Shown piece after piece: positions 1-9,200 of a stretch of DNA of 64,000 bases. This stretch comes from Thermonema rossianum DSM 10300. GTDB lineage: Bacteria; Bacteroidota; Bacteroidia; Cytophagales; Thermonemataceae. Every line of letters starts with the position of its first letter. Position 1 is the stretch's first letter. The stretch is from the NCBI RefSeq assembly GCF_000426825.1, contig NZ_AUGC01000008.1, positions 62,001-126,000 of the forward strand. The letters are read 5' to 3'. The position numbers were made by a program, and so were the translations under genes. The notes under the pieces were generated by a model. The model did not search any database. It was given only the letters and a program-made list of their open reading frames with translations, and was not told the origin of the DNA.

Positions 1-1059
1 GTTACCTGGCATTATGTAATGAAAAATGCGCGCGATGTGGCTTTTGGCGCTTCGCAGGCGTTCATTGTGGATGCTGCCCGCATCAACTTGCCCAGTGGGC
101 GCAAAGCCTTGGCTATTTCATGCTATCCGCACGAAAGCATGAAGGGCTGGCAACGCTCTACTGAATACACCAAGGCATCCATTGAGCACTACTCTACGAT
201 GTGGTATGAATACCCTTACCCTACGGCGGTGAATGTGGCCGGTATTGTTGCCGGCATGGAATACCCGGGGGTGAGCTTCTGTAAGTGGTCGGATGAAGGC
301 GATGATTTATGGGGCGTAACAGACCACGAATTTGGGCACAACTGGTTCCCTATGATTGTGGGCAACAACGAGCGTCTCTATCCTTGGATGGACGAAGGCT
401 TCAATACCTTTATCAATCATTACAGCACCATAGCTTTCAACAACGGGGAATATAAACAATCGGACTACTTGCAATATGCCTCGCGCTTGGCAGGATACAT
501 TTTCCTTTCGCCTAACCGTGAGCCCATAGCCACCTATCCTGATGTGGTAAATGACAGCAACTTGGGCATTACAGCTTACTTCAAACCCGGCTATGGTTTG
601 TTTTTGCTACGTGAAGTGATTTTGGGTCCCGAGCGCTTCGACCGTGCTTTCCGTGCCTACATAAACGCTTGGGCTTATAAGCATCCTACACCCATTGACT
701 TTTTCAATACCATAGAAAATGTGGCCGGCGAAGAGCTGGATTGGTTTTGGCGGGGCTGGTTCTATGAAACTTGGGCACTGGACCAGGCAGTAAGTAAAGT
801 AAAATATGTGGACGACGACCCTGCCAAAGGGGCTATTGTGGCGCTTGAAAACAAAGGCGAACTGCTGATGCCGGTGGTGATGGAAGTAAAAGAGGAAAAC
901 GGCAAGGTGCACCGCCTGCAGTTCTCTGTGGAAATATGGATGAAAGGGAATACCAAGGAATTGCGTTTGCCTACAACCTCGCGTATTAGTGCCATTACTT
1001 TGGATCCGGACAAACTGATGATGGATATAAATTATGGCAATAATACTTGGACGCCGTAA
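1..1059 (+). CDS. M1 family metallopeptidase, C-terminal part (5' truncated by window)
   Basis: Zinc aminopeptidase of the gluzincin M1 family, which removes N-terminal residues from peptides. The reading frame is open from base 1, so the true start lies outside the window. The zinc site is at 324-338 (HEFGH), followed after 18 residues by the third ligand E in WMDEGFNTF, the M1 spacing HExxH-x18-E. The RDVAFGAS segment near the start is the usual M1 stretch ahead of the catalytic domain. The last 120 residues form a beta-sandwich-like tail. It is probably exported, as Bacteroidota M1 paralogues of this type usually are, but the signal peptide is not visible. A strong hairpin follows the stop. 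Confidence 0.93.
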   Translation, partial: VTWHYVMKNARDVAFGASQAFIVDAARINLPSGRKALAISCYPHESMKGWQRSTEYTKASIEHYSTMWYEYPYPTAVNVAGIVAGMEYPGVSFCKWSDEGDDLWGVTDHEFGHNWFPMIVGNNERLYPWMDEGFNTFINHYSTIAFNNGEYKQSDYLQYASRLAGYIFLSPNREPIATYPDVVNDSNLGITAYFKPGYGLFLLREVILGPERFDRAFRAYINAWAYKHPTPIDFFNTIENVAGEELDWFWRGWFYETWALDQAVSKVKYVDDDPAKGAIVALENKGELLMPVVMEVKEENGKVHRLQFSVEIWMKGNTKELRLPTTSRISAITLDPDKLMMDINYGNNTWTP

Positions 1060-1083
1060 TTGTAAGGCTGCATAAAGATAACC

Positions 1084-1126
1084 AAGGGCGTTGAAGGTTT
1101 ACTTCAGCGCCCTTGCTGTTTCTTTT
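1084..1126 (+). terminator. Rho-independent terminator after the M1 peptidase
   Basis: AAGGGCGTTGAAG pairs with CTTCAGCGCCCTT around a 5-nt loop, giving a 13-bp stem with one G-T pair, followed by a T-rich run. It separates the peptidase from the sensor kinase and argues against a kinase start near 1091, which would lie inside the hairpin. Confidence 0.8.
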
Positions 1127-1306
1127 TGGCAGGATATTTGCCTGCATTACATTGAAATTTGTTTTTTCAATAGGACCACTGCCTGTTTTATTGCTTTTTT
1201 ACCTTTAAAAAACTATCTTGTAATAAGAAACGTCGGTTTCGATGTGAATGAACACCTTGTCAAGCAAGCTTGTGGCTTATTAGGCTTATTAAGAATAGTA
1301 AAGGGG

Positions 1307-4300
1307 ATGAGTATAAAAAGAAGTTTTATAGATGAAGGCTTAACAACTGTCCTTTTTCAACTCTTTACGTGCGTAGCGTTTTTTTGTCCCGAATGGGGAC
1401 AGGCCCAACACTATGCCTTTCGTAGCTATGGCGTGGAAGTGGGCTTGCCACAGTCACAAATAGAAGATTTGCTGGAAGACCGTTATGGCCGTCTGTGGGC
1501 GGCTACTTTAGGGGGCTTGGTGCGTTGGAACGGCCATCAGTTTGAAGTGTGGGATGAGCGCAAAGGATTGGTCAATAACCGCGTGCACCGGCTGCTGCTC
1601 ACCACCGACAATTACCTTTGGTGCATTACAGAGCGGGGCGTGTCCCGCTTCGATGGGCAACGCTTTACTTCCTTTTCGCAAAAGGAAGGGTTCCCTCATG
1701 GCGTTGCCTTCAAAGTGTGGTTGGGCAAAAGTGGAAAAGACTGGTGGGCGTGGGTGCGCACCGAGTACGGCGAAGTGAAATTGATTCACTATGAAAACGG
1801 ACGTTTTCAAGAGAAAAAGTTGCCCTTGGGCTTGTACTCTGTTTCCGGCTACTTGCCTGACTTGCTCATGGATGCCCGGCAACATCTATGGATAAGCAAT
1901 GTTCACGGTTTATTTTATAGTGCTCCGGAGAGTGGGCGGTCAGATACCGTGTGGCTGGCGCCCAAGCCAAAAGACGGTAAAGAAGTTTTTCCGCTTGTGA
2001 AGCGTTTATTATGGGCAGGCGATGCCGGTTCGGTCATTCTTTCGATGGAGGTGGCCACTGACTCTTTTGTTGTTTACCGGGCGCATACCGATGGCACCAT
2101 GGAAGTGCTGCCCGAAAGTGATGAAGTATCTATCGCGGTGAAGTTGTTTCGTGATAAAAAAGGGTTTTATTGGTGGATCCTACGTGATGGCTCCTTGATA
2201 TGCACACACGAAGGACGGGTGAAGTACCGCTGGGATGAAGCACACGGGCTTCCGGTCAATAGCATCAATTTTATTTATCAAGACTCGCGGGGCGACTTTT
2301 GGATAGGCACCAATAACAACCAGCTGCTTTTTTATCAAGAAGATTCTTTCTTGCATTACGGCGAGCCGGAAGGCTTGGCGCGGGGTGAAGTCTGGAGTAT
2401 TGCCGAAGACAAACAAAATAACATCTGGATTGGTACTTCCGGCAGCTTGGGTTTGTACCACTACGATGAAGAAGCGGAGCGCATGGTACGGGCAGAAAGC
2501 AAGCAAGTGCTGCCTTTCTTGGGAAGAGTTACTGCCATTATTCCACTCAATGACGACACTTTGTTGCTGGGCACGCATTATGGCTTGTGGGAATACAATG
2601 TGCGTACCGGGCAATTCATAAATGCCGGTGGCAAATACGGATTGGAAGGTGCCAAGCAAATAGCACATATATTGTATGAACCGGAAGCATCTACTTTCTG
2701 GATTGCTACTTTGGGGAATGGACTCTACGAAAAAACACCTGACACGCTGCGCCATTATGACGCACAATCGGTTGGCTTGCCCAGCAACTTCGTGCGCTAT
2801 ACGCTGAAAGACAGTAAAGGCACTTTATGGGTCTGCACTACCTATGGCATTTCGGCTTTATCGCCCGGTGGTGAGTGGACACATTACACACGTGAAACAG
2901 TGCATTTGCCAAACGACTATGTATTGCAAGCCGCCGAAGATGCTTGGGGCAATGTGTGGTTTGCCTGCCTGGGGGGGCTTCTTCGCTTCGATGGCAAGCA
3001 GTTCCGGACCTACGGCACGGAGCAGGGGCTCAATAGCCATATTGTGTACTCGGTTCTTTGTGTGGACGACAAGCTATGGATTGGCACTCAACAAGGCGCC
3101 AATTGCTGGCAGGTCAATGAGCGGGGCGAAGTGGTGAAGCGCCGCTCTTTTCAAGCAGAGGATGGATTTTCTGCAAGAGAAAGCAATGCGGCTGCCATTT
3201 ATCGTGACAGCCGTGGCCGCATTTGGATGGGCACCATTCAGGGAGTGCACCGCTTCGACCATCCACAGCCTTTTCGAAAGCCTAAGGCTGCTTGGGTAGG
3301 AATTTCTAAAATTTATCTCTTTTTGCAACCGGTAAACTGGACCGCCGAAGAATGGCAAGGGTACTACACAGCTGTAGATAGTGTTTTTGCGCAGCCCGTG
3401 GGGCTCAGGCTTCCACATGACCAAAACAATTTGACTTTTGTATTTGAAGCCTTGGATTATGCTTATGCCCATAAAATAGAGTTCAGCTGGTGGATGGAAG
3501 GGCTTGACAAGCAGTGGGTACCGTGGAGCAAACGCCGGGAAATCACCTATGCCGGGCTTAGTCCGGGTACTTATACATTTTGGTTGAATGCACGCACTTC
3601 TGATGGCGAGCTTTTGCTGGACAAGCCCCTGCGCTACTCCTTTACCATCCGGCCGCCTTTTTATAGCTCTACATGGTTTTATGTGTTGATGTCGTTGGCA
3701 CTCATTGGCGTGGTTTTCGCCATTATGTGGTGGCGTTCCGAGCGCATACGAAGGCAAAAACAGCGCTTGGAAATCATGATAAAAGAGGCAAAAAGAGATT
3801 TGGAAGAAAAAAACAAAGAGCTGGAAGAGAAGAAAAAAGAGCTGGAAGAGCAGGCGCGCTATCTTGAGCAGCTCAACGCCACCAAAGACCGTTTCTTCTC
3901 TATTTTGGCACATGATATCAAGGGACCTTTAAACTCTTTGACTGCTTTTCTGGATATTATGTCCAATCATTTGGACGAAATGAGTAAAGAAGACATACAG
4001 TTCATGAGCAGCAGCCTGAACCGCTCTGTGAAAAACCTGTATCAGTTATTGGAAAATGTGCTTTCCTGGTCGCGCTCACAGATGGGCGTTATAGAATACA
4101 ACTTCGAGGAGCTGCCATTGAAGAACATAGTAAAAGAAAATTTACAGCTGCTGCACATGAGTGCTTCCAATAAAGGTATAGAGCTGCGGGATGAAGTGCC
4201 TTCCGACCTGGTTGTATACGCCGATCGTCCGTCATTGAATACCATCATCCGTAATTTGCTTTCAAACGCCATTAAATTCACCGGTGAGGGGGGGGAAGTA

Positions 4301-4618
4301 ACTGTGGGGGCGTCTGTCAACGGACATAAAGCCGTGGTATTTGTGCGTGATACGGGGGTAGGTATGCCCAAAGAAATACAAGAACGGCTATTTAAAGTAG
4401 ATAAACGGGTGAGTACCAAAGGCACTGCCAATGAAACAGGCACAGGCTTAGGTTTGATTCTGGTGAAAGAGTTTGTAGAACGCAATGGCGGTGAAATATG
4501 GGTAGAAAGCCAAGTGGATGTGGGGACAACCTTCTACTTTACGCTGCCTTTGACAGACCATACGCCTAACCGGCAAGACAACTACTCGCAGACACAGGGT
4601 GAGCAGGCAATGCAGTAG
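1307..4618 (+). CDS. Propeller/Y_Y_Y sensor histidine kinase
   Basis: Membrane sensor kinase of 1103 residues. I chose the ATG at 1307 because it opens a signal peptide (MSIKRS.. to WGQAQ); the open frame from 1091 starts inside a terminator. A periplasmic region of about 720 residues holds repeated WxG/GLxR units typical of the two-component-regulator propeller, then a Y_Y_Y domain ending in YTFWLNARTSDG. One membrane segment follows (near 3680-3730), then a charged coiled coil, an H box (SILAHDIKGPLN), an N box (NLLSNAIKFT) and G boxes (DTGVGMP, GTGLGL). Unlike the usual hybrid one-protein systems of this phylum it ends after the ATPase domain, with no receiver and no AraC domain, so it needs a separate response regulator; none is adjacent. 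Confidence 0.93.
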   Translation: MSIKRSFIDEGLTTVLFQLFTCVAFFCPEWGQAQHYAFRSYGVEVGLPQSQIEDLLEDRYGRLWAATLGGLVRWNGHQFEVWDERKGLVNNRVHRLLLTTDNYLWCITERGVSRFDGQRFTSFSQKEGFPHGVAFKVWLGKSGKDWWAWVRTEYGEVKLIHYENGRFQEKKLPLGLYSVSGYLPDLLMDARQHLWISNVHGLFYSAPESGRSDTVWLAPKPKDGKEVFPLVKRLLWAGDAGSVILSMEVATDSFVVYRAHTDGTMEVLPESDEVSIAVKLFRDKKGFYWWILRDGSLICTHEGRVKYRWDEAHGLPVNSINFIYQDSRGDFWIGTNNNQLLFYQEDSFLHYGEPEGLARGEVWSIAEDKQNNIWIGTSGSLGLYHYDEEAERMVRAESKQVLPFLGRVTAIIPLNDDTLLLGTHYGLWEYNVRTGQFINAGGKYGLEGAKQIAHILYEPEASTFWIATLGNGLYEKTPDTLRHYDAQSVGLPSNFVRYTLKDSKGTLWVCTTYGISALSPGGEWTHYTRETVHLPNDYVLQAAEDAWGNVWFACLGGLLRFDGKQFRTYGTEQGLNSHIVYSVLCVDDKLWIGTQQGANCWQVNERGEVVKRRSFQAEDGFSARESNAAAIYRDSRGRIWMGTIQGVHRFDHPQPFRKPKAAWVGISKIYLFLQPVNWTAEEWQGYYTAVDSVFAQPVGLRLPHDQNNLTFVFEALDYAYAHKIEFSWWMEGLDKQWVPWSKRREITYAGLSPGTYTFWLNARTSDGELLLDKPLRYSFTIRPPFYSSTWFYVLMSLALIGVVFAIMWWRSERIRRQKQRLEIMIKEAKRDLEEKNKELEEKKKELEEQARYLEQLNATKDRFFSILAHDIKGPLNSLTAFLDIMSNHLDEMSKEDIQFMSSSLNRSVKNLYQLLENVLSWSRSQMGVIEYNFEELPLKNIVKENLQLLHMSASNKGIELRDEVPSDLVVYADRPSLNTIIRNLLSNAIKFTGEGGEVTVGASVNGHKAVVFVRDTGVGMPKEIQERLFKVDKRVSTKGTANETGTGLGLILVKEFVERNGGEIWVESQVDVGTTFYFTLPLTDHTPNRQDNYSQTQGEQAMQ

Positions 4619-4625
4619 AATTTCA

Positions 4626-4633
4626 TATCTTTG
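4626..4633 (+). promoter_or_regulatory. -7 promoter box TATCTTTG
   Basis: Matches the Bacteroidota -7 consensus TAnnTTTG and lies 27 nt ahead of the GTG start of the EamA gene. No clear -33 TTG was found at the right distance, so it is only a partial promoter match. Confidence 0.45.
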
Positions 4634-4659
4634 CAGCTTCGAAACTAAAAAGTAAAACT

Positions 4660-5583
4660 GTGTCGGTGAAAAAGCCTGCCGGATGGGTTGTGCATGCCGC
4701 CTTGTTGCTGGTTGCCCTTATTTATGGCTTCAACTACAGCATTGCCAAGCTTGTCATCCCGCATTATTTGGAACCTTCATCCGTGATTTTGCTGCGTGTA
4801 GCAGCCGTATCCTTGCTTTTAGGTTTGTGGCACATAGGGCGTGGCACGCCCTTAAGTATAGAACCGGCGCACCGCTTACGCCTGGTCGTTTGTGCGCTGC
4901 TGGGGGTTGTACTCAATCAACTGTTGTTTTTCGAAGGCTTGGCGCGTACCACGGCAACCAATGCGTCGGTTATTATGACCATGAGTCCCATTTTTGTGCT
5001 GCTCTTCTCTTTGTTGATGGGCTTGGAAAAGCCTACTTTTCGCCGCATGACAGGCGTTTTTTTAGGTGGATTGGGCGGATATGTGCTCATCACACAGGGG
5101 CAATGGGCATTGCAGCAGGCAAACGTATGGGGCGATTTGATGGTGCTGGGTAATGCCCTGTCGTATAGTGCTTATCTGGTGCTGGTCAAACCATTGATGC
5201 GGCGTTACCATCCCTTGGTTGTCATGTTTTACCTTTTTACCATAGGAATCATAGGCGTGTTTCCTTTTGGTTACAAGGGTTTGTATGCCGCCGAATGGCA
5301 ACAGCTGCCCTGGTTTGTCTTTGCTTCGGTGGCTTATGTGGTGTTGGCAACGACGCTGACGGCCTATTCGCTCAATGCGTGGGCGCTGCAATACACACAC
5401 GCTTCGGTGGTAGGCTTCTATATTTACTTTCAGCCCCTGGTAGCCGCCACACTCGATTTGTGGCAGGGCAAGGCATCGCTTACGGTATATACCGTTGTGG
5501 CTGCCCTTTTGATATTTACAGGTGTTTTTTTAGTAAGCATACAAAAGAGCACAAAGAATGCCCCGCTTGTGAAAAAGGGTTAA
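4660..5583 (+). CDS. EamA/DMT family transporter
   Basis: Inner-membrane drug/metabolite exporter of 307 residues with about ten hydrophobic segments arranged as two EamA repeats (first repeat begins LLVALIYGFNYSIAK, second near VWGDLMVLGNALSYSAYLVL). Substrate cannot be told from sequence; relatives export amino acids or metabolites. The start is a GTG just after a -7 box; no good ATG lies closer than the first membrane segment. It stands alone and is convergent with the next gene. Confidence 0.9.
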   Translation: MSVKKPAGWVVHAALLLVALIYGFNYSIAKLVIPHYLEPSSVILLRVAAVSLLLGLWHIGRGTPLSIEPAHRLRLVVCALLGVVLNQLLFFEGLARTTATNASVIMTMSPIFVLLFSLLMGLEKPTFRRMTGVFLGGLGGYVLITQGQWALQQANVWGDLMVLGNALSYSAYLVLVKPLMRRYHPLVVMFYLFTIGIIGVFPFGYKGLYAAEWQQLPWFVFASVAYVVLATTLTAYSLNAWALQYTHASVVGFYIYFQPLVAATLDLWQGKASLTVYTVVAALLIFTGVFLVSIQKSTKNAPLVKKG

Positions 5584-5604
5584 AAAAAGAGGGGGGAAGC
5601 CCCC
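5582..5604 (-). terminator. Rho-independent terminator for the minus-strand gene at 5622
   Basis: On the minus strand GGGGG-CTT-CCCCC is followed by TCTTTTTTT. It lies just past the stop of the secreted protein gene and overlaps the stop of the convergent EamA gene. Confidence 0.65.
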
Positions 5605-5621
5605 ACATGCACTTTTTTGCT

Positions 5622-6134
5622 TTAGTTGCCAAATAGCATGCGCACGTCTTCGGTTGTGTTTGCACTACCGGTGGCAATGTATGATTGGGACTGCACCTCA
5701 AATCTATGTTTTACAGAAAACCGGATGCTTTCAATACGATGCCGTTTTAAACGCTCTATTTCGGCAGGAGAGAGTAAATAAACACCTATGATTTTGTTGT
5801 TTACATAGTCGCCCATGTTTCTGTCGTAGCACTTAATTACGGAGCCGTCACTTAAGTACAGAAATACGTTGCCTGAAAATTGGTTGAAACGGAAAGTGCA
5901 ATAAAGAGAAAGTACCAGATAGCCACCGTTGCTTCGTTTGGCTATGCTTACATTGATGAAGGGAGTGCTCCCATCGTAATCTATTAAAAATTCATTCTTT
6001 CCCGGAAAAGAGAAGCTCCGGGAGGGCGTAGCTTTGTATCGCTGTTCGCCTATGTAAAAGTAGTTTTGAGCAAAAGTAGCCCGGCTGAGGGTACACAGCA
6101 ACAGAACAAACAATAACTTACCTACGTTTTGCAT
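5622..6134 (-). CDS. Secreted protein of unknown function
   Basis: 170 residues beginning with a clear signal peptide (MQNVGKLLFVLLLCTLSRATFAQ region). The mature part is beta-rich with two Cys, and I recognise no family. I chose the ATG at 6134 rather than 6158 or the longer open frame because a TAnnTTTG box on this strand at 6161-6168 would place the transcript start near 6154, downstream of the other ATGs. Possibly an accessory envelope or periplasmic protein; no function can be assigned. Confidence 0.7.
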   Translation of the reverse strand: MQNVGKLLFVLLLCTLSRATFAQNYFYIGEQRYKATPSRSFSFPGKNEFLIDYDGSTPFINVSIAKRSNGGYLVLSLYCTFRFNQFSGNVFLYLSDGSVIKCYDRNMGDYVNNKIIGVYLLSPAEIERLKRHRIESIRFSVKHRFEVQSQSYIATGSANTTEDVRMLFGN

Positions 6135-6160
6135 GGCTCGTTTGTGTTTGGGTGACATGC

Positions 6161-6168
6161 CAAAAGTA
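6161..6168 (-). promoter_or_regulatory. -7 promoter box TACTTTTG
   Basis: Matches TAnnTTTG on the minus strand, 26 nt ahead of the chosen start of the secreted-protein gene. It separates this gene from the upstream giant gene. No convincing -33 element. Confidence 0.45.
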
Positions 6169-6232
6169 GTGCTTTGGGCATGTGGCAGGTGCTTTTTGCA
6201 AGCTTGCAAAGCGGCTGACTGGTGGGCGAAGA

Positions 6233-9200
6233 CTAATTTCCCCGCTCTTTCAATATTTCGGGCAGAAGCGTATCGCGCAAGCCCGACGCCAGCCCTTGCC
6301 ATAAAATACGCAAGAAGCCGTCTGAAGGAAGACGCTCATACTGTATGGTGCCCGTTTTCCGGCGGTTGGTGTTGCGTATCAATAAATTGGCTAATTTTGA
6401 AACAATACGGCGTTTGCGCTTGGCTTGCGCATCTAACACACTGACCTTGAAGTTGCGATAGATAGCCAGCATTTGCCCACGGTGGTGGCGGTCTTCTATG
6501 CTGCCTTTGAATGTGATTTTTTTGATAATGCCTGTTTGCAGACGTACTTGCGCAGTGGGTTCCAGCATGCGATTCAGATAAATAGCCGACATCTGCCCCA
6601 AAGTGCCTGCATAAGAAGCTTGCAACACCGGACCATGGCGCGCCATTTCCATGTTGATAGCCAGCACGCCTTGCTTCATGAACAGCGAAGCCATCTCCAG
6701 GCGCAGGGGCAAGGAGTCCGGTCGGTTCCCCAGATGATACATCTGCAGGTGGGCATCATGAAAACCAATTTTGCCACTGCCTACGTTGTTCCACTGCTTT
6801 TGCTCGTAAGTAATGGTACCCGTTTCAAAAACGACGGTATCGATAAGCCATGTACCGGGGCTTCTCTGCAAAAGCTCATGTGGCATGGGCGGACGACGCA
6901 ATGGGTTCTTAGCCAAACGCAGGTCATCGGTAGCGGCCAGTTCCCACTTTTTTACCTGAAGGTGCGGAATATATACCTCCTTGCCGTTGAGCAGGGCAGC
7001 CCACGGCAGCCGGGGAATACGCAGCGCTTCTATTCTTGCTTGTAAAATGGTTTTGGTATAAAGGCGCTGTTTCCATAAATCATCGACGTTGACAGTCGAA
7101 AAGACACTTATTTCACCTACTTGCACTGCGGGTTGCGATGCCTGCAAATGAATATGACGAAAGTCAAGGTGGTAAAGCGGATCCGGAAAGTCTATCTCGT
7201 AGTGTTTGACGGCCAGCGAAAAGTCGTTGCTTATGTCCGTTTGTCCCTTGGTATGCGTGAAACGTTGAATATAAGCATCGATGCCCCGGACACTATGCCG
7301 GGTGATGCCTTGCCGGCTCATCATTGTAAGTTGTAAACGGCTATTTTTGACTTGCAGAGAGTCGATTTGCAAGTAGGCAAAAGGAAAAGCCCTTGTGCTG
7401 TCGGCAGCCTGTACAGGCTCTGCCCAATTGTCTTTTTCTATGCTTGCAGATACATTGCCCACTTGTATGCGGCTCACCAACAGGCTGTCGCCATGCAGCA
7501 AGGCCGGTAAGTCGATGCGCTGCACATACAAATAGGGGAAATAAACATGTGCATGTGGGGCACGCCACTGCAAATCGCGCAGCCGCAAGCCACTCCCCTT
7601 CGCGTCCCACTGCATGTGGGCAAAGCTTAGTGTATCGTGGGGGCTAAGACGGAAAAAAGAACGTGCCGTAGAACGCAAAAAATGCAGGGAGTCAAGCAGC
7701 GGATAGCGCCCGTCAATAGCGCCAACAAGCAGGTTGGTATGCTGCATACGATACTGTGTTTGACCGTCTTGCCACAATACATCTGCGTTCGATACCAGTA
7801 CGGTATCAAGATGCAGTAGCCGGAGCGAAAGGGGGGGCGCGGCTTGTACTTGCTGCTTGCCTTTAAGCTCTATTTGTGGTCTGATGAAAGCAAGACTATG
7901 TGCATGCAAGCGCCCCTGCTGCCATAGTGAATCCCATGCGATGCCATGAAGGCGCCCTTGTACCATGCGCAAGCGCTGCGAAGGGGTTTGCCGGCTGAAG
8001 CGGTGCAGCTGTACAGCTGCCTTTTGCTTGTCTATCGTAAGCGAGTCGAAGCGCAGCTTCGTTTGGTTTTGGAAGGAAAAAAGTCCCTGTTTGGTCTTTA
8101 TGTAAAAATGCCTACTTAAAAAACTGTTGTGCAGCACATCCAAAGAATCCTGTGCAGACAGGCTGTCTGCCTGAATCAGCAGCTCTTTTATTTCCCCTTC
8201 AAGGGGACATGAAGCTGAAGGCAGCCAATACAACACAGGTACGGAGACATGCAAATGATGAATCAACAAGCGCCATTGGCTTTTTTGTATCCATTGAGCG
8301 AGGCGTTGCCCGGGAGGCAGAACGTGCGTGCTGTCGTTGTCTTTTGCTGCAAGCGCCGGAGACAAATACAGCTCCAGCCCGCTTAGGTGTAAGGTATCGA
8401 TGTGTAAGCGCTTTTCTTTCCACAAAGCAGACCAGCGCAGCCCGGGAACATAGAGCACAGGCAAAGAGGCCGCCAGGGCAGGGCTGGCAAGGTACAGCTT
8501 ACGGGCTTCTATGCCCATGGTGTCGGACAGTATATGCAGGTTTTGCATGCCCCATTGCAAGCTGTCGCTTTGGAACTGCAGGCGGCGGGCATGAAAATCT
8601 TCTACACATTGTCCCAATGCCTGCCAGGCGGGCAGACTATCTTTTCGCGGGAATTGCAAGGTGCGCAGGCGCAGGCTATAGTCTTGCAGTGTCAATTGTG
8701 CGTGGGAAGAAGGGAAGCGCAGCAGCAGGTCTCCTTTGTTCACATGAAGCCGCTGTATGCTTAACTGACGAAACCACGCCTGCCATGAAAAAGCCTTTGA
8801 GGTATTGCCATTACTTTGGGCTTCAATGTTTGCTTCCCGGGCACCGAGGTAACCTATCGGCAAGCGGCTGTCGTTCCAATAAGTTTGAAAGTCGGGCGTA
8901 AGTCGCACATTGTGCAAATAAAGGCTTTGCCCGGTGCCGCGATGGGCTATTTGCCCGATGGACAAATGTTGCCGCAGGGTGTGTAGCTGTATGTCTTTGA
9001 GTTGCGTTCGTTCGTTTTGCAGCTGCACCTTCTTCACAAATAGCTGAATGTCTTCGCAGAAAAAAGGCTTTGTGTTGTCAGTGGGCGAAAAGGCATTGGC
9101 TTGCAGGTAGATGCCTTCCACGCTGCCTTTAGGAAGTTGTATGTTGCCATCCGACAAGTGCAGACTGTCGATACGCACTTCGTCGAACCATTGCCCGGTG

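Noticed and set aside
1091-1306. N-terminal extension of the sensor kinase
   Set aside because: The upstream start lies inside a terminator hairpin and the extension has no domain; the ATG at 1307 opens a signal peptide.
3074-3913. 279-codon minus-strand ORF
   Set aside because: Antisense to the sensor kinase coiled coil and Y_Y_Y region; no motif.
8152-8901. 249-codon plus-strand ORF
   Set aside because: Lies wholly inside the AsmA-like gene on the other strand; Cys/Ala/Arg-rich composition of a shadow frame.
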